Under the pieces are notes generated by a model. It was not told the origin of the DNA and made no database searches. It was given only the letters and a program-made list of their open reading frames with translations. Shown piece by piece: positions 53,141-62,115 of a DNA stretch of 64,000 nt. The translations under genes and the position numbers were made by a program. How positions within the stretch are numbered: the stretch's first letter is position 1; the number at the start of each line of letters is the position of its first letter. This stretch comes from Bacteroidales bacterium (GTDB taxonomy: Bacteria; Bacteroidota; Bacteroidia; Bacteroidales; UBA10428): assembly GCA_016930375.1 (NCBI GenBank), contig JAFGGU010000052.1:62001-126000 (forward strand), written 5' to 3'.

Positions 53141-53178
53141 AATTATGATTTATGAATTACAAATTATGAATTATGAAT
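53141..53178. repeat. ATGAATTA-type A/T-rich direct repeats
   Basis: TTATGAATTA units recur between 53141 and 53178, upstream of the redox operon start. Probably a neutral slippage-type repeat. Confidence 0.5.
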
Positions 53179-53185
53179 GACGAGA

Positions 53186-53193
53186 CAAAATTA
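53186..53193 (-). promoter_or_regulatory. -7 box upstream of the redox operon
   Basis: Reads TAATTTTG on the minus strand, a perfect TAnnTTTG, 55 bases before the atypical-thioredoxin ATG. No strict TTTG at -33, so activator-dependence is possible. Confidence 0.4.
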
Positions 53194-53237
53194 GTATGTA
53201 AAGTCCGGTGAACATAGGATTCCGTCCTTCAGGGAGA

Positions 53238-53251
53238 CAATTCCTGAATTG
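53238..53251. promoter_or_regulatory. Palindrome CAATTC-CT-GAATTG in the divergent intergenic region
   Basis: A 14-base inverted repeat lies between the redox operon and the Crp/Fnr gene. It could be an operator for that regulator; the sequence does not match the classical FNR site, so this is weak. Confidence 0.25.
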
Positions 53252-53312
53252 AAACAGTACAATTCTTTTATTGATTTGGATTAACTTTATGGTTGCATCA
53301 TTAAGCAGTCAC

Positions 53313-54008
53313 ATGAAGACCATTCTTGAAACCGACCGTGAATTTATTTGCGATGTCCAGGCACCCTGCTTTCAAATGTTAACTCCGGATGAGGTTGAAC
53401 TGGTCAGGTCCAGCAAAACCCAGGTGCTTTTCCGAAAGGGCGATGGTCTTACCAAACAGGGCGCCTTTGCTTCGTATGTGCTTTTCATAATGAATGGACT
53501 GGCCAAACAATACCTGGAAAATGAATCGACCAGCAATTACAGTTTCCGGATTATTAAACCCGGAGAATTTATTGGACTTTCAGCTGTATTTTCCAAAAAT
53601 ACCTTTAATTATTCCACAGTAGCTCTAACCGACTGCCAGGCATTTCTGGTTGAGAAAGAAGCCATCCTCAAGGTGGTTCAACAAAATGGTCCGTTTGCAT
53701 TCCAGATCATTAAACGGTACTGTGAACAAAACGCGGATCTTTACAATACCATTCAGAGCCTTCATTACAAGCAGATGAACGGAAGATTGGCGGATGCATT
53801 GCTGTATATTGACAATCTGAAAAGTGAAAACCCCGGAATATTTCAGCTCCTTTCCAGAAAAGACCTGGCTGAATTTGCGGGCATTTCCACCGAGAGTACC
53901 GTGAAGCTCCTGAAAGCTTTTGAGAGGGATGGATTGATCAAACTGGATGAAAAGAACATCCTTGTTGTGAATCACGAAACTCTGCTGGAAATAAGTAAAA
54001 GGGGGTAA
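53313..54008 (+). CDS. Crp/Fnr family transcriptional regulator
   Basis: 231 residues from the chosen start MKTILETDREFICD. A cyclic-nucleotide-binding-like domain (LFRKGDGLTKQGAFASYVLF, IIKPGEFIGLSAVF) is followed by a long helix and a winged helix-turn-helix (LSRKDLAEFAGISTESTVKL). A C28/C32 pair (CDVQAPCF) is near the N-terminus, but no FNR-type four-Cys cluster is visible. An earlier ATG at 53289 would add eight residues but would overlap a possible -7 box (TAACTTTA). It is divergent from the redox operon and a natural candidate to regulate it (inference). Confidence 0.88.
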   Translation: MKTILETDREFICDVQAPCFQMLTPDEVELVRSSKTQVLFRKGDGLTKQGAFASYVLFIMNGLAKQYLENESTSNYSFRIIKPGEFIGLSAVFSKNTFNYSTVALTDCQAFLVEKEAILKVVQQNGPFAFQIIKRYCEQNADLYNTIQSLHYKQMNGRLADALLYIDNLKSENPGIFQLLSRKDLAEFAGISTESTVKLLKAFERDGLIKLDEKNILVVNHETLLEISKRG

Positions 54009-54099
54009 TATCTCAGTAAAACATCATTCTGGCCGGAATGAAGCAGTAAATCAAATATTGCTGCAGGCTTTCCAGGTACATCCAGAAAGATTGTGGTAA

Positions 54100-54603
54100 T
54101 TATTCTTTAGGAATAGCTGATTCGTGTCCGTTGATAATTGACCATGCCCCGTTTTCGCGTGTGAAAACTGCTGTAAATGCAACTTTTCCCTCATGCACAT
54201 CGCCCGATTTAAATTTGGCTCTGAAACGGAACTTACCTGCCAGGCTGGCAACCTCATCGCTGATTGGATTAATCCTTCGTTCCAGCCATTCAACATGCAT
54301 GGTATCGGTATTTTCGTAAAACCCGGTCAGAAAAGAATGAATAGTCTCGCGGTTATCAAAAAATACTCCGTCTTCGGCAAAATACATATCAGGTGAATTA
54401 CTCCAGAAAGTAACAATGGAATCCGGATTTTTATGGATATTGTTCTGCACCCATTTGTCAGATACTTCCATAATTTCATTGGTTACAAGGGCTTTTTGCT
54501 CCGCAGTGAAAACATTTGTATTTTCAACCTCGGGTTTACAAGAAAACATGATATTCAATAAGATACTAAATATCAATAAATTTAAAAAATGGGTGGTTTT
54601 CAT
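54100..54603 (-). CDS. SnoaL/DUF4440-like lipoprotein
   Basis: 167 residues. The signal peptide ends in the lipobox-like IMFSC (Cys22). The body is an NTF2-like fold (MEVSDKWVQNNIHKNPDSIV, FRFRAKFKSGDVHEGKVAFT, WSIINGHESAIP), close to DUF4440/SnoaL-like proteins. Family members bind or convert small ligands or are only structural; no catalytic set is clear. It lies 95 bases after a TPR protein gene and may share its transcript. Confidence 0.8.
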   Translation of the reverse strand: MKTTHFLNLLIFSILLNIMFSCKPEVENTNVFTAEQKALVTNEIMEVSDKWVQNNIHKNPDSIVTFWSNSPDMYFAEDGVFFDNRETIHSFLTGFYENTDTMHVEWLERRINPISDEVASLAGKFRFRAKFKSGDVHEGKVAFTAVFTRENGAWSIINGHESAIPKE

Positions 54604-54698
54604 TTTATTTTGTGTTAAAGGTTCGTAAGGACAGTATTTTCATAACTCAGGTTATTGGTTTTTTAGTTTTTTATCATTTCTTATTATGCGTTTTCTTT

Positions 54699-56063
54699 TT
54701 ATTTTATTCTTTTAAACTTTGGGCTATCTTTTAAAGAAGCAAGATCAGGATCATTCATCATCCGGTTGAAATCATTAAAACCAGCTTCGGTGGCAAGTCT
54801 CAAATGTTTAAGTGCCACACCGGTCTTTCCGAGTAATGCATAATTGCAGGCCATTATATAATGAATATTGGATAGGATCTCTTTTCTGCCTGCGTATTTT
54901 ACCATGAGTAAGTTTAATTCGGCAATAGCTTTTTCATATTTCTTTTCATCCTGTAATAATGCGGTTTTTGAACGAATGGCCGAATTGATTTCATATTCAT
55001 CCGTTGTTTGATTAAGCAAACGTTCATATAGGGAAAGCCTGATTTCCCTTAATGTATCGGTCAAATTGAAATCTTTTATCTGGAATGCAAGCCCTTCAGC
55101 TTCTTCAATGGCATTCAGCATAATTCCAGTGTCATCAGGATATTTGGCCAGCCTTCCCAGATTAACTGTGATGAATTTATCTTGTTCGTTCTTCGCTTTT
55201 TCCAGAAATGATCTCGCCAATCCTGAATGTGCCCATGAACTTAAATTATCTACCCAATGTAGGGTTGAACTGTCGCATTTTCTCAGTAGAAGCTGAAATG
55301 TGTCAATGGCAGCATCCGGTTTCTTATCTGCAAGCAGTGTTTCGCCCAATCCATAATAACCCAGGATCATTCGCTCATCAGCAGGTATTATGTCTTCATA
55401 CAAATGGATCATTTGCCTGAAATGATGAGCAGCTTTCTGAAAATCATTTTTATCATATAAGTAAATCCATCCCAGTTTCTGATGGGGCTGGCCGAAAAGT
55501 GAATCCACTTCCAAACTTTGGTTGAATGCATTTATCGCAGAATCAAGCTTTTCGGCAAGGCTTGCATACCTTACACCGAGCCAAAACCAGGTTTCACGGT
55601 GATTGGGTTCTGCTGCAACAGCCTTTTTGCAGGATTCAATGGCTTTTTGATAATCATTGTTCATAAAATGCACCCAGCTCATCAAAGTATGCGCATCGCC
55701 AACCCGTGGATTTATTTGCAGCGCTTTCACCGCCAGTCTGGCAATAGAATCCCGGTCGATTGATGTTCCATTATACCCGCCATACTTAATGAGATGCCCA
55801 AGGCTTGCATAGGCAATTGCATAGAGACTGTCCTCTTTAATCGCCTTCTGCATATAAAAGATAGCGCTGTCGGTATCCTCTGTACCCCAGTGCATAATAA
55901 ATTCAAAGCTCCTGATGAAATATTCAGTAGCCCTGGGATTTGGCGATCCTATCTTATCGGGATTTTTGTAATAATCATAGGTGATCTGCGCATTACTGCG
56001 GTGATTAATTAAAAGCAAAAACAAGAGAAGAATAATTGTTTTGGCAAGTGCTATCCTATGCAT
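54699..56063 (-). CDS. Secreted TPR protein
   Basis: 454 residues. A signal peptide (MHRIALAKTIILLLFLLLINHRSNA) precedes QI. About seven TPRs follow (SLYAIAYASLGHLIKYGG, PRVGDAHTLMSWVHFMNNDYQ, NHRETWFWLGVRYASLAEK, QPHQKLGWIYLYDKNDFQ). The C-terminal part is helical. It is a periplasmic protein-protein scaffold of unknown partner. The start is the ATG opening the signal peptide. Confidence 0.85.
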   Translation of the reverse strand: MHRIALAKTIILLLFLLLINHRSNAQITYDYYKNPDKIGSPNPRATEYFIRSFEFIMHWGTEDTDSAIFYMQKAIKEDSLYAIAYASLGHLIKYGGYNGTSIDRDSIARLAVKALQINPRVGDAHTLMSWVHFMNNDYQKAIESCKKAVAAEPNHRETWFWLGVRYASLAEKLDSAINAFNQSLEVDSLFGQPHQKLGWIYLYDKNDFQKAAHHFRQMIHLYEDIIPADERMILGYYGLGETLLADKKPDAAIDTFQLLLRKCDSSTLHWVDNLSSWAHSGLARSFLEKAKNEQDKFITVNLGRLAKYPDDTGIMLNAIEEAEGLAFQIKDFNLTDTLREIRLSLYERLLNQTTDEYEINSAIRSKTALLQDEKKYEKAIAELNLLMVKYAGRKEILSNIHYIMACNYALLGKTGVALKHLRLATEAGFNDFNRMMNDPDLASLKDSPKFKRIK

Positions 56064-56223
56064 TTTGTTGAATTAGCATGAGTATTGGAAGAACTGCAAT
56101 GCATGGATTAAAAGTAGGAACTATGACCATGAAAAAATTGTAAAAACGCGACACTTCAGAAGTTTTTCTTCTCCCGAAAGACGAATTATTAAGGTAGTTT
56201 ATGCTAAATGGGTTAGACTTTTT

Positions 56224-57135
56224 TCACCTCATCAGGTCGGTAACTTTGTGCACAACCTGAAAACGGTCGAGATAAATGGCCCCGTGCTGTCGGAAATCAA
56301 TAAATTTCAGCGGTGTAAAACCCGTAACCGATTTAAAATCGTGGATGAAATGTGACTGGTCATAGTAACCAAAACGGTGTATGATATCCTGCCAGTCCCC
56401 TAACCTGTCTTCCAGTAAATACTGAAATACACAGTTAAAGCGAACAATGCGGATATACTCTTTAGGTGATATGCCTACATTCACCTGAAAAGAGCGCTGT
56501 AGGGTCCTGAGTGTAACATTAAGATTTTCACATATTTCATTAAGGCTGACATTCCCGAAATTCCGGTGTATTATATCAAGCACTTCAAGGTGGTTTTTCC
56601 TTGTGTTGAAATTGCTTCTACTCAACAAGTCAAGCAGAAATTCACAGAGTTTTGATATTCTTGTTTCAATATTTGATGTTGTTGTTATTTCCTGCAGGGC
56701 CCCCATCATTTCAGGTTCCACGAGATCTTCTATTTCAATTACCCTGTTCATGATTGAAAATGCAGAGCGGTTAAAAATGCGTGGAAACCCGCCGGGTTTA
56801 AAGGTGATAATAAGGTTGTCAATCCGCCCTTGTGCCCTCAGGTAGGTAAGTTCATCAAGCGTATGAACACCTGTCACGAAATATTTAAAGGCACCGGTCA
56901 ACCTGAAATCACGGTCGTATATTTCAAGCGGACAACCGGAGTGAAGGAACATAACTACGTTGCCGGTGGGTACAGGGCGTGCGGCAAATGATACCAGTTG
57001 CGGATGGTCAATCACGCCATTTGAAAGGCTTAACAAATAAGGCTCCAGCCTTTCATTTATGGGAAATATCTTCGTTCCTCCGGTAAATACATCGGCAATG
57101 TTCCGTGTTTTGTCGTGCGGAAAATATTGATCCAT
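56224..57135 (-). CDS. AraC family transcriptional regulator
   Basis: 303 residues. The N-terminal part is a DUF6597-like ligand domain (LVSFAARPVPTGNVVMFLHS). The C-terminal AraC domain has two HTH motifs (VSLNEICENLNVTLRTLQRS and WQDIIHRFGYYDQSHFIHDF). The ligand is not known. It is a single gene; neighbours are a TPR protein and a barrel-like protein. Confidence 0.9.
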   Translation of the reverse strand: MDQYFPHDKTRNIADVFTGGTKIFPINERLEPYLLSLSNGVIDHPQLVSFAARPVPTGNVVMFLHSGCPLEIYDRDFRLTGAFKYFVTGVHTLDELTYLRAQGRIDNLIITFKPGGFPRIFNRSAFSIMNRVIEIEDLVEPEMMGALQEITTTSNIETRISKLCEFLLDLLSRSNFNTRKNHLEVLDIIHRNFGNVSLNEICENLNVTLRTLQRSFQVNVGISPKEYIRIVRFNCVFQYLLEDRLGDWQDIIHRFGYYDQSHFIHDFKSVTGFTPLKFIDFRQHGAIYLDRFQVVHKVTDLMR

Positions 57136-57266
57136 GCGCTGAAAAAATTCTATGCTTGAAAATAAGGAAAAAGCATCATAATAAATTTAATTCCTGGACT
57201 ATGTCCTTAATTTTGTAATATCTCAATAGGAGAAGTGATCATTGAAAAAGAGGGCAATCCATTACT

Positions 57267-57854
57267 CTAAAAGTAAAGTGAATACTCCAACGCCCCTCCA
57301 AGTACAGTACCATTTGGATGATCTTTTGCAATAAGAGGTACATAAAATGCTCTTATACCCAAAATCCGAGTCTTTTGCTGTCCTTTAAATTCCATTCCAA
57401 ATTGCCAGCTTATAAAAGGCCCCGCAGCAAAAAATGAATCACCTCTGTGCTTGAGATCTGATCTGTAATCCGGCCCGTAATTCAGACTCACGCCCAGCCC
57501 TGGTCCTGTGAGCAAAGCCTTGCTATCATTCAGGACTTTTCTGTACTGAAAAGTGAATTCAGGTTCAAACTGAAGCATTTGAAAGGCAAGACCAAATAAC
57601 AGAGGTCGCATTACGGGCAGGTTAAATGTTACTGAAGATTTCTCAGTAAATGTGTATTTCGTTAAAAACATGATGTCGGCAACAGGGCCTCCTTTGACTC
57701 CTCCACCAGTTGCCACACACATGCGAACATTATCATACCTGGCTCCTGCCATATACAGGATTCCATATGAAAAGCCTTTTTCAACTGTTTCCTGCGCCAG
57801 CATGTCTGCAATTAAAGCCAGAATTAGTCCGGCTACAACTAAAATACGCTTCAT
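57267..57854 (-). CDS. Outer-membrane beta-barrel-like protein
   Basis: 195 residues. A signal peptide (MKRILVVAGLILALIADMLA) is followed by strand-like alternation (SVTFNLPVMRPLLFGLAFQM, FEPEFTFQYRKVLN) and ends in ALEYSLYF, an outer-membrane C-terminus. No family recognised. Its promoter would face the FecI-type promoter region of the next operon. Confidence 0.65.
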   Translation of the reverse strand: MKRILVVAGLILALIADMLAQETVEKGFSYGILYMAGARYDNVRMCVATGGGVKGGPVADIMFLTKYTFTEKSSVTFNLPVMRPLLFGLAFQMLQFEPEFTFQYRKVLNDSKALLTGPGLGVSLNYGPDYRSDLKHRGDSFFAAGPFISWQFGMEFKGQQKTRILGIRAFYVPLIAKDHPNGTVLGGALEYSLYF

Positions 57855-57996
57855 GTTTTTTTTAAATGATATGCAACCGGTAATACAGCCAGTTCTTCTT
57901 TCCGAAGGCCGTTTTACAGTTTTTTTACTACAAAATATTGTCGATAAATTAATTACTTAAAGTTATTCTTTTTTAAAAGTAAAAAGTCTCCTGTTC

Positions 57997-58029
57997 AAAA
58001 AGTAGGGTAAAATAATTCTCGTTCGGATT
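57997..58029 (+). promoter_or_regulatory. Bipartite FecI-type promoter of the sigma-fecR-receptor operon
   Basis: AAAAAGTAGGGTAAAA (57997-58012), then 11 bases, then CGGATT (58024-58029). The same two blocks with the same 11-base spacing occur at 62012-62044. The sigma start is 60 bases further on. Confidence 0.75.
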
Positions 58030-58088
58030 TAGATTAACTAACTTTATAAACAGATGTTTCATAGTTGGTAACCAAGTTCTTATAAAAA

Positions 58089-58574
58089 TTGACGAGGGAA
58101 GAATTTAAGGTATTGTTTGACAGGTATTTCGATTCTGTGCGCAGTTATTTGTTTTACCGCGGAGCAGATAGAGAACAAGCCTCGGATCTGGCCCAGGATG
58201 TTTTTCTAAGGATATGGGAAAAGCAACTGGATGTTGATCCGAAGACAGCGCTGCGGCTTTTATATAAGATGGCGGGCGATATGTTTGTAAGCCGGTACAG
58301 AAGGGAAACACTTGAAACAAATTACAGGGTATCTTTGAAAAACGATTCATTGGATTTTTCACCGGAGGATCAACTGCAGTACAATGAATTATTGGCGAAT
58401 TATAAGAAGGCCCTGGCGGCTTTAAGTGAAAAACAACGAACCGTTTTTCTGATGGCAAGGTTGGAAGGACTTAAATATCATGAAATAGCGGAACGCCTGA
58501 ACTTAAGTGTAAAAGCGGTAGAAAAGAGAATGAGCATAACATTGGCCTATTTGAAAAAAGCACTTCAGGAATAA
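58089..58574 (+). CDS. FecI-like ECF sigma factor (TTG start)
   Basis: 161 residues, short as FecI-like factors are. Region 2 is FDSVRSYLFYRGADREQASDLAQDVFLRIWE; region 4 is LAALSEKQRTVFLMARLEGLKYHEIAERL and KAVEKRMSITLAYLKKAL. In-frame TAA at 58083 and the absence of an ATG upstream of the conserved region make TTG at 58089 the start. fecR begins one base after its stop, and a TonB receptor follows. The anti-sigma normally blocks it until the receptor binds its ligand. Confidence 0.92.
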   Translation: MTREEFKVLFDRYFDSVRSYLFYRGADREQASDLAQDVFLRIWEKQLDVDPKTALRLLYKMAGDMFVSRYRRETLETNYRVSLKNDSLDFSPEDQLQYNELLANYKKALAALSEKQRTVFLMARLEGLKYHEIAERLNLSVKAVEKRMSITLAYLKKALQE

Positions 58575-59450
58575 ATGTCTGACAAAGGAAAACATATTGA
58601 CAAAAGGTCCGAACTTATAGAAAAAGTTCTGGAAACAGGCACAGGAACCTATATTGACTGGGGCAAGAGCAAAGAGCAGATATGGCTGGAAATGGAAAAG
58701 AAAATGGATGCTCCAGAACCTGCAAAGATCAGGGTTTTGATCAGTCCCTGGATGAAGATGGCTATGGCAGCTACTTTTGCCCTTTTAGTTGGACTCTCAA
58801 TCACCATGCAGCTCTATAGGAGAACCATTGAAGTTCCAGCAGGACAACACGGCAGTGTTTTGCTGCCAGACCGTTCACAGGTGAGTCTGAATGCACAGAC
58901 AACCATATCCTATAAACCTTTACTTTGGATATTCTCGAGAAAGGTCAGTCTTGAAGGTGAAGCTTTTTTCGAAGTTAATCCCGGAAAGAAATTTGAAGTA
59001 AATTCAACTTTTGGAAAAACAGTTGTGCTGGGAACCAGTTTCAATATATTTTCCAGGAACAGCAATTACCAGGTAACCTGCGTGACCGGAAAAGTAAGGG
59101 TAATAGAAAAAAGGGGTAAGAGTGAAGTGGAAATTCTTCCGGGGCAAAAAGCAGCACTAAATCCACAGGGTACCCTTGACGTTCAAATGGATATCAATAC
59201 TGACCAAACCATAATCTGGCTTGAGAATACATTAAGTTTCACATCGGTTCCCCTGCAACAGGTTTTTGAAGAGATCGGCAGGCAATATGGTGTGATTATC
59301 AGGGTTCCCGGGAATCTTGAAAACACATATACCGGTGCCTTTAAGCGCAACGCTTCGGTTGAGCAGGCGCTGAATCTGGTTTGCAAACCTTTTGATTTAA
59401 AATTCTCGCTGAACGATAAAGATGAATACATTATTACCAGGAATCATTAA
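58575..59450 (+). CDS. FecR-family anti-sigma factor
   Basis: 291 residues. The cytoplasmic N-terminal part (about 1-58) is followed by one membrane helix at about 60-78 (MAMAATFALLVGLSITMQL) and the periplasmic FecR domain (VPAGQHGSVLLPDRSQVSLN, LEGEAFFEVNPGKKFEVNS, VVLGTSFNIFSRN). A C-terminal secretin/STN-like segment ends (PLQQVFEEIGRQYGVIIR). It starts directly after the sigma stop and overlaps the TonB receptor by 29 bases. It senses the receptor signal and holds sigma. Confidence 0.94.
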   Translation: MSDKGKHIDKRSELIEKVLETGTGTYIDWGKSKEQIWLEMEKKMDAPEPAKIRVLISPWMKMAMAATFALLVGLSITMQLYRRTIEVPAGQHGSVLLPDRSQVSLNAQTTISYKPLLWIFSRKVSLEGEAFFEVNPGKKFEVNSTFGKTVVLGTSFNIFSRNSNYQVTCVTGKVRVIEKRGKSEVEILPGQKAALNPQGTLDVQMDINTDQTIIWLENTLSFTSVPLQQVFEEIGRQYGVIIRVPGNLENTYTGAFKRNASVEQALNLVCKPFDLKFSLNDKDEYIITRNH

Positions 59451-61935
59451 AGCTATCCCTGTTAAGAATTTTATTTTTTCTTTGCTTTTCCTGTTCCTGA
59501 TAAGCCCTGCTTTTTCGCAGGAAATCAGGATCAACTGCACCGATGAACCATTGAACAAAATACTGATTCAATTGCGTGACAATTACGGTTTGATGGTTTC
59601 ATTTGATGACCGCCAATTATCCACTTATAAACTGACAGTTGAGAAAAGATTCTCATCACCTGAGCAGACAATCGATTACCTGTTGAAGGGTCTGCCGTTC
59701 CGTTATGAGGTCAGTGAAGGTGTGTACATAATTTATACATTTGAAGTCAGGGTAAAACCAAAAATCTACTTCATTGCAGGCAGCGTATCAGACAGAACCA
59801 GTCATGAAACACTTCCTTTCTCCAGTATCTTAATTAATAATAAGGGATTTATTTCCGATGCCAGAGGAAATTTCTCATTTACTTCAGGCACCGACAGTAT
59901 TTTCTCTGTAAAAATCTCCTACCTTGGATATTATATCCTCGATACCGTTGTACCCCGAGGCACGCATTACAATTTCAGGCTTACGCCATCTGTCATATCC
60001 ATGCAAGAGGTCATTGTAATTGGTCCTGTGGTGGAACGGTCAATACAAACCGGAAACTCCCCCGGTGTAATCAAACTGAATCATAAGATTGCCTATTATT
60101 TACCCGGAAACGGCGACAATTCTGTATTTAACTTATTGAGGCTGCAACCGGGTATACTGGCATCCGGTGAACAATCCGCCGACCTGATTATATGGGGAAG
60201 TTATGAGGGGCAGAGTCAGGTTGTTTATGACGGATTCACATTGTATGGAATGAAGAATTTTAATGATAATATCAGTGCAGTGAATCCATTTATGGCAAAA
60301 GATATCAAAGTTTTAAAAGGAGAATTTGGTGCAGAATACGGTGAAAGGGTGGGTGGAATCGTGGACATTACCGGTACCGATGGCAGCCGTTTATCCCCTT
60401 CGGTAAACCTGAACATAAACAATATGACACTTAACGGATCAATAAGTGTTCCCTTCCGTAAAAAGTCCTCTCTTCTGATGGCATACCGGCAAACCTATTA
60501 CAATTTGTATAATCCGGTTGAATACTCTTCTTCCGGCTCGGGAAGAGGACGTCAAAGCAGTAATGCGGATTATTACCTGGTACCCGACTACATTTTTCGC
60601 GATATGAACCTGAAGTATTCCGGGAGTGGTGTGAAAAGCAACTATTATATAAGTCTTTATAGCGGAAGAGACGATTTTAACTATTCATTTGATCAGGAGG
60701 CCCTGCAGAAGAGCATTACCCTTGCCTATAATGAGCAGAATATGCAACTTGGCGGTGCTGCTTTTTACGGTTTCCGCTGGAAAGAAAAAAACACGAGCAA
60801 TTTTACCATCAGTTATTCTTTGCTGAAAACTGACAGAGATTATCAGGAAGAAATCGTAAGAACAGCCGGCAATCAGGTCTTCAGCAACATCAATGAACAG
60901 ACCCGCAATGCCATTCATGAAATTAATGGAAGGATTGACAATAAGATAATCCTGTCTGAGAAACATACTGCCGATGCGGGAGCAGGATTACTGTATTACA
61001 AAACTGACAACTATATTAACACCATTCGCGATACTGTTGATGAGCATCTTCTTATACCTTATTTTTACCTGCAGGATAATATTTTACTTCTGGATAACCT
61101 GACCATCCGGCCAGGCATACGTATGAATTTCCACAATCTCTCAGGCAGGATCTATTTTCAACCGCGTATCTCGGCGGTATACAGGATTAATGAAGCTTTC
61201 AGATTGAATGCTGCTGCCGGGATGTACAACCAGTTTGTAGCCAAAAACATGATCATGGATGCTTCAGCGAATTATAAGCTGGCCTGGTCTATTTGTGGTA
61301 GCAAAGAAACTGCCGTGTTGAGTTCCAATAGTTACTCACTGGGTCTTTCTTTCAATAAACACAATTTTACCGCCAGTATCGAAGGTTATCATCGAAATAC
61401 AGAAGGGATTACCCGATTCCTGGAAACTGAAACAGGAACATTTGTCCATGAAGGCGATAGTAGGACAAAAGGTCTGGATATATTTGTGAAGAAAGAGTTT
61501 AAAAATCAATCATTCTGGATTGCCTACACATTCAGCAAAACGGAGGAAAAGTTTCCATACTTCCCGGCAAATTCATATTTACCTGCCATGCACGACCAGC
61601 GGCATGAGTTTAAGATGGCAGGGCTTGCAAAAATAAAATCATTCCACTTTTCGGCCTGTTATGTTTTCGGCTCAGGATTTCCCGATCCTGATCTTTTACC
61701 CGATGCAGTTGATTATACACAACCCTACAGCAGACTTGATGCAGATCTTATTTACAGTATTTCCAAACGAAAGATCAAGATCGATGCAGGGATTTCTGTA
61801 TTAAATGTGCTCAATACCGAAAATATAAGGTATTCCAATTATACACGCGTTCCGACAGACGAATCAACAACCGTGAGTTTGTATGCCGAGGCTGTTCCCT
61901 TCACTCCGGCTTTGTCCCTGAAGATTACCTATTGA
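59422..61935 (+). CDS. TonB-dependent outer-membrane receptor with STN signalling domain
   Basis: 837 residues. A signal peptide (KNFIFSLLFLFLISPAFS) is followed by the STN domain (about 34-100), a CarboxypepD_reg-like domain (about 115-190), the plug (VYDGFTLYGMKNFNDNISAV, KGEFGAEYGERVGGIVDITG) and a barrel ending TPALSLKITY. The STN domain talks to FecR, so this is a signalling receptor. The ligand could be a siderophore or a carbohydrate; no SusD gene follows, so carbohydrate is less likely. Confidence 0.94.
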   Translation: MNTLLPGIIKAIPVKNFIFSLLFLFLISPAFSQEIRINCTDEPLNKILIQLRDNYGLMVSFDDRQLSTYKLTVEKRFSSPEQTIDYLLKGLPFRYEVSEGVYIIYTFEVRVKPKIYFIAGSVSDRTSHETLPFSSILINNKGFISDARGNFSFTSGTDSIFSVKISYLGYYILDTVVPRGTHYNFRLTPSVISMQEVIVIGPVVERSIQTGNSPGVIKLNHKIAYYLPGNGDNSVFNLLRLQPGILASGEQSADLIIWGSYEGQSQVVYDGFTLYGMKNFNDNISAVNPFMAKDIKVLKGEFGAEYGERVGGIVDITGTDGSRLSPSVNLNINNMTLNGSISVPFRKKSSLLMAYRQTYYNLYNPVEYSSSGSGRGRQSSNADYYLVPDYIFRDMNLKYSGSGVKSNYYISLYSGRDDFNYSFDQEALQKSITLAYNEQNMQLGGAAFYGFRWKEKNTSNFTISYSLLKTDRDYQEEIVRTAGNQVFSNINEQTRNAIHEINGRIDNKIILSEKHTADAGAGLLYYKTDNYINTIRDTVDEHLLIPYFYLQDNILLLDNLTIRPGIRMNFHNLSGRIYFQPRISAVYRINEAFRLNAAAGMYNQFVAKNMIMDASANYKLAWSICGSKETAVLSSNSYSLGLSFNKHNFTASIEGYHRNTEGITRFLETETGTFVHEGDSRTKGLDIFVKKEFKNQSFWIAYTFSKTEEKFPYFPANSYLPAMHDQRHEFKMAGLAKIKSFHFSACYVFGSGFPDPDLLPDAVDYTQPYSRLDADLIYSISKRKIKIDAGISVLNVLNTENIRYSNYTRVPTDESTTVSLYAEAVPFTPALSLKITY

Positions 61936-62011
61936 AAAGAAATGCAGATTCAATATAGATTACCGTTGGATTTGACCAAGGGAGAAAACAATTGTATAAA
62001 AAAGATTCATA

Positions 62012-62044
62012 AAAAAGTAGGGTAAAAAATTATTCATGCGGATT
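62012..62044 (+). promoter_or_regulatory. Second copy of the bipartite FecI-type promoter (Spy-like gene)
   Basis: AAAAAGTAGGGTAAAA (62012-62027), 11 bases, CGGATT (62039-62044); 72 bases before the ATG at 62116. Suggests that the sigma factor at 58089 also transcribes this gene. Confidence 0.75.
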
Positions 62045-62115
62045 AATAGCAAAGAAGCAATAAATATAAAAAAATGAGATCGCTTCAACCTATTAATAAT
62101 TTAAAACACAATGTT

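Noticed and set aside
59422-61935. A SusC-type glycan importer
   Set aside because: The receptor has an STN domain, is only 837 residues, and no SusD gene follows.
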